DNA of 5,516 bases from Verrucomicrobiota bacterium (GTDB taxonomy: Bacteria > Verrucomicrobiota > Verrucomicrobiia > Opitutales > Opitutaceae). The notes below the pieces were generated by a model. That model made no database searches, was not told the origin of the DNA, and worked only from the letters and a program-made list of their open reading frames with translations. Made by a program: the position numbers and the translations under genes. Positions 1 through 5,516 of the stretch are shown here, one piece after another (the stretch's first letter is position 1; the number at the start of each line of letters is the position of its first letter). The DNA lies in contig JAUPWC010000517.1 of NCBI GenBank assembly GCA_030916665.1, positions 1-5,516 of the forward strand, given 5' to 3'.

Positions 1-1406
1 AAGGCCTGCTGCACGCCGGGCATGGTCATCGCCAGCTTCTCGAGCCGGCCGAGACGTTCGATGTAGGAGGTCAAGGACTCGGCGCGGGCGCCGGGACGCG
101 AGGCGGAGATGGCGTCGGCGAGGATGACGAGGCCGGCGTAGACCGTCTCGGGCTTGACCTCGGCGTGGTGCGCGGCGACCGCGTTGACCACGATGGTGGT
201 CTCGCCGTAGCGGCGGATGAAGTCGGCGCCGATGAGTGCGTGGCTGCCCTCGTATTCGCCCTCGATGGACTTGCCGATGTCATGGAGCAGGCCGGCGCGC
301 TTCGCGATGTTGGGTTCGAGGCCCAGTTCGGAGGCGAGCATCGAGCAGAGCTGCGCCACCTCGATGGAGTGATCCAGCACGTTCTGGGTGTAGGAGAACC
401 GGAAACGCAGTTTGCCGAGCAGCTTGATCACCTCGGGATGCAGGCCGGAAATCTTGAGCCGGTCCACGGCCTCCTCGCCGATCTGGCCGATGCGCAGGTC
501 GAGATCGGAGCGGGCGCGGCCCACGGCCTCCTCGATGCTGGCGGGGTGGATGCGGCCGTCCTTGACCAGCGAATCGAGCGCGAGCTTGGCGACCTCGCGG
601 CGCACAGGGTCGAACGACGAGATGAGCACCATCTGGGGGGACTCGTCGATGAGCAGCGTGGTGCCGGTGGCGGCCTCGAAGGATTTGATGTTGCGGCCCT
701 CGCGGCCGATGATGCGGCCTTTCATCTCCTCGCTGGGCAGCTGGACGATGGTCGCGGTGATGTCGTTGTTGGGCTTGCTGACGAGCCGCTGCATCGTCGC
801 CAGGAGCACGCGTTTGCCCTGCTGCACGAGGTCCTGCTCGGAGCGCTCCAGCAGCTCCTTGCGGAGCGCGCGCAGTTCCTCCTGGCACTCAAAGGCGATT
901 TCCTCGCGCAGCTGCTTGCGCACTTCCTCGCCGTCGAGTGCGGCCGCGCCCTCGAGGCGCTTGCGCAGGCTCTTCGAGAGGTCGCGCATGGCGTCGCGCG
1001 CCTGCTTGATGGCGGCGGCCTCGCGGGCGAGACGCTCCTGGCGCTGCTCCAACTGGTAATCGAGCAGTCCGAGCGACTCCTCGTGGGAACGGATTTCGCG
1101 CAGCATCATCTCGATCTCGATCTTCCGGCGGTCGAGGTCGCGGTTGAGATCGGCCTGGCGGGTGCGGATCTCCTCCTCGGCCTTGCTCAGCATTTCCTGG
1201 GCGGCCACGGCGGCCTCGCGCTTGGCGATGTCCTGGTGGGCCTGGGCCTTTTCGCAGGCTAGCCGGCGCGTCTGCCGGAGGAAGAGCCAGACCGCCGCAT
1301 AGCCAACGCCCAAACCGACCAGCACCGCGAAAACCATGGCCCACAGGACGGGCGCGGTTCCGGTTGTCTGGCTCAGTTGCTTGGTGGCGGCGATGACGGT
1401 CAGCAT
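1..1406 (-). CDS. rny: Ribonuclease Y, 3' end cut by window edge
   Basis: This is a membrane-anchored endoribonuclease that starts mRNA decay. The frame stays open from an ATG at 1406 down to base 1, giving about 468 residues. The family is usually near 520, so roughly the last 50 are outside the window. Seen in order: an N-terminal membrane segment (about residues 18-43), a long charged Glu/Arg/Lys/Gln-rich coiled-coil stretch (about 45-200), a KH domain with the hallmark GRIIGREGRN at 230-239, and an HD domain with GLLHDIGK at 372-379 (metal-binding H375, D376), an AHH motif near 412-414 and ADAISASRPGAR further on. The order and motifs match RNase Y throughout, with no frameshift. No clear Shine-Dalgarno sequence precedes the ATG; a GTG directly upstream (1409) is a possible alternative start. 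It lies 67 bp downstream of the exosortase gene on the same strand, so it may be partly co-transcribed with it. The long plus-strand ORF opposite it is a high-GC shadow. Confidence 0.96.
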   Translation of the reverse strand, partial: MLTVIAATKQLSQTTGTAPVLWAMVFAVLVGLGVGYAAVWLFLRQTRRLACEKAQAHQDIAKREAAVAAQEMLSKAEEEIRTRQADLNRDLDRRKIEIEMMLREIRSHEESLGLLDYQLEQRQERLAREAAAIKQARDAMRDLSKSLRKRLEGAAALDGEEVRKQLREEIAFECQEELRALRKELLERSEQDLVQQGKRVLLATMQRLVSKPNNDITATIVQLPSEEMKGRIIGREGRNIKSFEAATGTTLLIDESPQMVLISSFDPVRREVAKLALDSLVKDGRIHPASIEEAVGRARSDLDLRIGQIGEEAVDRLKISGLHPEVIKLLGKLRFRFSYTQNVLDHSIEVAQLCSMLASELGLEPNIAKRAGLLHDIGKSIEGEYEGSHALIGADFIRRYGETTIVVNAVAAHHAEVKPETVYAGLVILADAISASRPGARAESLTSYIERLGRLEKLAMTMPGVQQA

Positions 1407-1473
1407 CACTTGGAGTTTTACGGTAGGTTGGCCACCCCGCTTGGCAACACCGCATACCGCACGGGTTTTACAA
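1407..1473 (-). other. Short intergenic gap upstream of rny
   Basis: This 67-bp spacer separates the exosortase stop codon from the rny start on the minus strand. It contains no strong hairpin followed by a T-run, so I see no intrinsic terminator between the two genes. A loose sigma70-like pair, TTGCCA and TACCGT with a 16-bp gap, can be picked out. It would give an almost leaderless rny message and is too weak to call a promoter. Read-through from the exosortase gene into rny is therefore possible. Confidence 0.4.
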
Positions 1474-3196
<1,723 letters not shown>

Positions 3197-4294
3197 ATGA
3201 AGCTCCTGGTCCTGGCCCAAATCCCCCCGCCCCTGCACGGCCAGAGCCTTATGGTGCAGACGCTCGTCGAGGGTCTGCCCGCGCACGGCATCCCGGTGCA
3301 ACACGTGAACCTCGCCCTCTCGCGCGATGCCGCCGACATCGGCCGCGCCCGGCCGAGCAAGGTTATCGTCCTGTTCGCCGCCTGCATGCACGCTCTCGCC
3401 GCGCGCCGTCGCGACGGCTGCGACACGCTCTACTACGTGCCGGCCCCCGGCAAACGCGGCGCCCTCTGGCGCGACCTGTTCGCGATGCTGCTCTGCCGCC
3501 CTTTCTTCAAACGCCTCGTGCTCCACTGGCACGCCGCGGGACTCGCCTCGTGGCTCGACGAAGAAGGCAACGCCTTCGAACGCTTCCTCGCCAAGCGCCT
3601 GCTCGGCCGCGCCGATGTCTCGATCATCCTGAGCGAATCGCTCCAGACCGACGCACTCGCCTTCAACCCGCGCAATATCGCCGTCGTCCCCAACGGCATC
3701 GCCGACCCTGACGACACTCCGCCCGCCCGCAAACTCGCCGACGGCCAGCCGTTCCAAGTCCTCTTCCTCAGCCTGTGCAGCGAAGAGAAGGGCCTCTTCG
3801 CCGCCGCCAGCGCCGTGCTCGCCGCCAACCGTGCCGCCGGTGCGCCCAGGGACGCGCCGCGGTTCACGCTCGTGGCGGCGGGCTCGTTTCCTGATCCGGC
3901 CGCCGCCAGCCTCTTCGCCGAACTCTGCCGCCAGTTTCCCGCGACGCTCCGCTACGCCGGCCAGGTCCAGGGCGCGGAGAAAGCCAACCTGCTCCGCCAG
4001 AGCCACTGCCTCTGCCTGCCCACCACCTACCCGGCCGAGGGCCAGCCGCTCGTGCTGCTCGAAGCCATGGCGCACGACCTGCCGATCGTCGCCACCCGGT
4101 GGGCCGCGATCCCCGACACCGTCCCGCCCGAAGCCATCCTCGTCGCGCCCGGCAACGCCGACGCCTTGGCCGCCGCCCTCACGCGGCTCCGCCAGAACCC
4201 GCCGCCGGCGGGCGCCTTCCGCCGCCACTACCTCGCCCGTTTCACCACCGAGCGCCACCTCGCCACGCTCGCCGCCACGCTGCGCGCGCTATAG
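3197..4294 (+). CDS. Glycosyltransferase, GT4-like (GT-B fold)
   Basis: This 365-residue protein is a probable cytoplasmic or membrane-associated retaining glycosyltransferase that moves a sugar from a nucleotide-sugar donor, most likely onto a polysaccharide or lipid-linked glycan. It shows the two-domain GT-B pattern. At the N terminus MKLLVLAQIPPPLHGQS forms the first strand and the acceptor-side loop. VVPNGI (163-168) lies at the domain junction and SEEKG (195-199) follows in the donor-binding domain. The E-x7-E signature is EGQPLVLLE, with E281 and E289. Length is normal for the family. The frame is open further upstream to 3047, but that extension overlaps the divergent exosortase gene, is Ala/Ser-rich and is not family-like; the ATG at 3197 places the first beta strand correctly. 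It converges on a second glycosyltransferase gene and overlaps it by six bases. Sugar specificity cannot be read from the sequence. The long minus-strand ORF opposite it is a high-GC shadow. Confidence 0.92.
   Translation: MKLLVLAQIPPPLHGQSLMVQTLVEGLPAHGIPVQHVNLALSRDAADIGRARPSKVIVLFAACMHALAARRRDGCDTLYYVPAPGKRGALWRDLFAMLLCRPFFKRLVLHWHAAGLASWLDEEGNAFERFLAKRLLGRADVSIILSESLQTDALAFNPRNIAVVPNGIADPDDTPPARKLADGQPFQVLFLSLCSEEKGLFAAASAVLAANRAAGAPRDAPRFTLVAAGSFPDPAAASLFAELCRQFPATLRYAGQVQGAEKANLLRQSHCLCLPTTYPAEGQPLVLLEAMAHDLPIVATRWAAIPDTVPPEAILVAPGNADALAAALTRLRQNPPPAGAFRRHYLARFTTERHLATLAATLRAL
4289..4294. other. Shared palindromic stop site of convergent genes
   Basis: CTATAG is its own reverse complement, so both convergent glycosyltransferase genes end here with the same codons: a CTA leucine followed by TAG. 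The plus-strand stop is 4292-4294 and the minus-strand stop is 4289-4291. There is no intergenic space for a separate bidirectional terminator, so transcripts must end inside the opposing gene or run on as antisense RNA. Confidence 0.95.
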
Positions 4295-5443
4295 GCTCGA
4301 GTAGATTTCCGTCCAACGCGCGGCCAGCGTCTCGTTCATGGAAAATTTCCGCAGGTGATCCGGCATCACCCGCAAACCGGTCCACGCCGCCGGTTGCTGC
4401 AGCGAGGCGATGCGCCCGGCCAACGCCGCGACATCGCCCTGCGGCACCAGCCAGCCGTTCACTCCGTCCAAAACAAAATCCTCCGGCCCGCCGCCGCGGG
4501 TCGCGACCACCGGCACGCCGGCAAACAGCGCCTCCAAGGCGATCATGGAGAACGGCTCCCCGTCCGAGGGCACGACGACCGCGTCCACCTCGCGCAACAG
4601 CTCCGCTGACGACCGCTGCCAGCCGCGCCACTCCACGCGATCCTCCAATCCCAGCTTCGCGGTCAACGCGTGCAACTCCCGCTCGCACGCCCGCGACTCC
4701 GGTGTGTCCAGCGCCCCGCCGATGTGGATGAACCGCACCTTGGCCGCCACCGGCAGCCGCGCGAGCGCCGCAAGCACCAGATCCCATCGCTTCCATGCGA
4801 CCAACGCACCCGCCCCGCCCAACCGCAGCACGTCACCGGGCCCGCGCCGCATTTCGCCCGGCAGCGGGGCGGTGACCCCGTTGGGCATGCAACCGGACCA
4901 CGAGCGGTCCGCCAGACCATAGTGCCGTTTCATGGCGGGAGACAGCCAAAGCAGGCGGGGTCCCAGCCACTCTGTGGCCAGCCGGTAAAACCAACTCTGC
5001 CGGCCGTAGCAATGCACGCTCGCCACCACCCGGCGTTGACCCAACAGGTGCAGCCAGAGCGCCACGAGCAGGCCCGCTCGCGTGTGTCCGTGGAAAATCC
5101 GGTGCGGCGCGTGTCGCAGCCAACGCCGCACGCGCCACGCCACGCGACAAGTGTTCAGGATATTGCCCGGGCCGATGGTTTCATCCGCCACCGACGGTCC
5201 CCGCCAAGCATGCAGCCGCGGCATTTTTTCCGTCACATACTCCCGGTTTACCCCAAGGAGACCGCGAGCCCGCGGATTGCATGCCAGCTGCCGGATCACG
5301 GCATGCACCCCTCCTTCGTCACTCTGTGACCCGGTGTAGTGCAGCACGGTGTGGCGTGACGCCTGAAGCATGGCCGGATACAATCCGCCCTCCGCCGGTT
5401 GGAAACGAAAAACCTCGCGGATACGCAGACCCTGCCGGCTCAT
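4289..5443 (-). CDS. Glycosyltransferase, GT4-like (GT-B fold)
   Basis: This 384-residue protein is probably a retaining glycosyltransferase of exopolysaccharide, O-antigen or similar surface-glycan synthesis. Visible features are the N-terminal strand and loop VLHYTGSQSDEGGVHAV (33-49), with the acidic/glycine acceptor-side motif; HGHTRAG (118-124); MPNGV (186-190); GALVAWKRWDL (212-222), typical of the donor-binding domain; and the E-x7-E signature EPFSMIALE, with E296 and E304, followed by GVPVVATRGGGPEDF. The ATG at 5443 has a plausible ribosome-binding site (GGAAAG, about 7 bases upstream) and overlaps the stop of an upstream reading frame as ATGA, which favours it. An alternative ATG at 5371 (residue 25) lies closer to the first conserved strand, so the first 24 residues may be an extension. 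It differs clearly in sequence from the convergent glycosyltransferase, so the two are not a recent duplication. Acceptor and sugar are unknown. Confidence 0.92.
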   Translation of the reverse strand: MSRQGLRIREVFRFQPAEGGLYPAMLQASRHTVLHYTGSQSDEGGVHAVIRQLACNPRARGLLGVNREYVTEKMPRLHAWRGPSVADETIGPGNILNTCRVAWRVRRWLRHAPHRIFHGHTRAGLLVALWLHLLGQRRVVASVHCYGRQSWFYRLATEWLGPRLLWLSPAMKRHYGLADRSWSGCMPNGVTAPLPGEMRRGPGDVLRLGGAGALVAWKRWDLVLAALARLPVAAKVRFIHIGGALDTPESRACERELHALTAKLGLEDRVEWRGWQRSSAELLREVDAVVVPSDGEPFSMIALEALFAGVPVVATRGGGPEDFVLDGVNGWLVPQGDVAALAGRIASLQQPAAWTGLRVMPDHLRKFSMNETLAARWTEIYSSL

Positions 5444-5516
5444 TTACGTGCTTTCCATGTTCCGGCCGCTGCTGCCATGTTGCCGCGCATCCCCGTGTCC
5501 ACCACCCGCCAGCCCC
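5440..5516 (-). CDS. C-terminal fragment of an unidentified upstream gene
   Basis: On the minus strand one frame is open from the window edge to a TGA at 5440-5442, giving about 24 residues ending GTWKARK. The TGA overlaps the glycosyltransferase ATG as ATGA, the classic layout of translationally coupled genes. That, and the ribosome-binding-like GGAAAG within its last codons, are the main evidence that it is real. It would be the preceding gene of the same operon, plausibly another surface-glycan gene. The fragment is too short to assign a family. All three minus-strand frames are open over these few bases, and a gene starting on the plus strand (ATG at 5457 or 5477) cannot be fully excluded. 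Confidence 0.5.
   Translation of the reverse strand, partial: GWRVVDTGMRGNMAAAAGTWKARK

Noticed and set aside
165..1262. Long plus-strand ORF (365 codons) opposite the ribonuclease Y gene
   Set aside because: It is a high-GC antisense shadow: the minus-strand frame carries the unmistakable KH and HD motifs of RNase Y, while this frame is a low-complexity Ala/Leu/Gly/Glu/Arg mix with no recognisable domain.
1407..1473. Sigma70-like TTGCCA / TACCGT pair before rny
   Set aside because: Such loose matches are common by chance, and the implied 5' leader would be only a few bases.
5457..5516. Possible plus-strand gene start at 5457 or 5477
   Set aside because: Too little sequence is present and there is no ribosome-binding site; the minus-strand ATGA overlap is a better explanation for this edge.

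Overview
The window is a GC-rich, densely coding bacterial segment with no RNA genes, CRISPR array or recognisable insertion sequence. It holds five protein-coding genes, two of them cut by the window edges. The combination of an RNase Y homologue with an exosortase fused to an EpsI domain, among glycosyltransferases, fits a Gram-negative bacterium that makes exopolysaccharide and sorts PEP-CTERM-type proteins. Verrucomicrobiota (Opitutales-like) is my best guess. This is inferred from gene content and base composition, not from a marker gene.

Layout: (1) bases 1-1406, minus strand: the 5' part (about 468 codons) of rny, encoding ribonuclease Y; its last roughly 50 codons lie beyond base 1. 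(2) bases 1474-3150, minus strand: a polytopic exosortase with a C-terminal EpsI domain, 67 bp upstream of rny and in the same direction. (3) bases 3197-4294, plus strand: a GT4-type glycosyltransferase, diverging from the exosortase across only 46 bp. (4) bases 4289-5443, minus strand: a second GT4-type glycosyltransferase, convergent with the first; the two genes overlap at their stop codons through a 6-bp palindrome. (5) bases 5440-5516, minus strand: the probable tail of an upstream gene, which overlaps the start of the second glycosyltransferase in an ATGA junction.

The two glycosyltransferases and the exosortase-EpsI protein probably belong to one cell-surface programme: the glycosyltransferases build a surface glycan or exopolysaccharide, and the exosortase processes proteins with a C-terminal sorting signal at the inner membrane. 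No PEP-CTERM substrate is visible in the window. RNase Y is a housekeeping mRNA-decay enzyme and is probably only a neighbour.

The most unusual small-scale signals are two AT-richer islands inside the exosortase gene. One is an inverted repeat enclosing TATAAT, placed in the linker between the exosortase and EpsI domains. The other is a 14-nt duplicated motif that encodes a hydrophilic loop between membrane segments. I found no convincing evidence of a wholly new system; the findings are modest.
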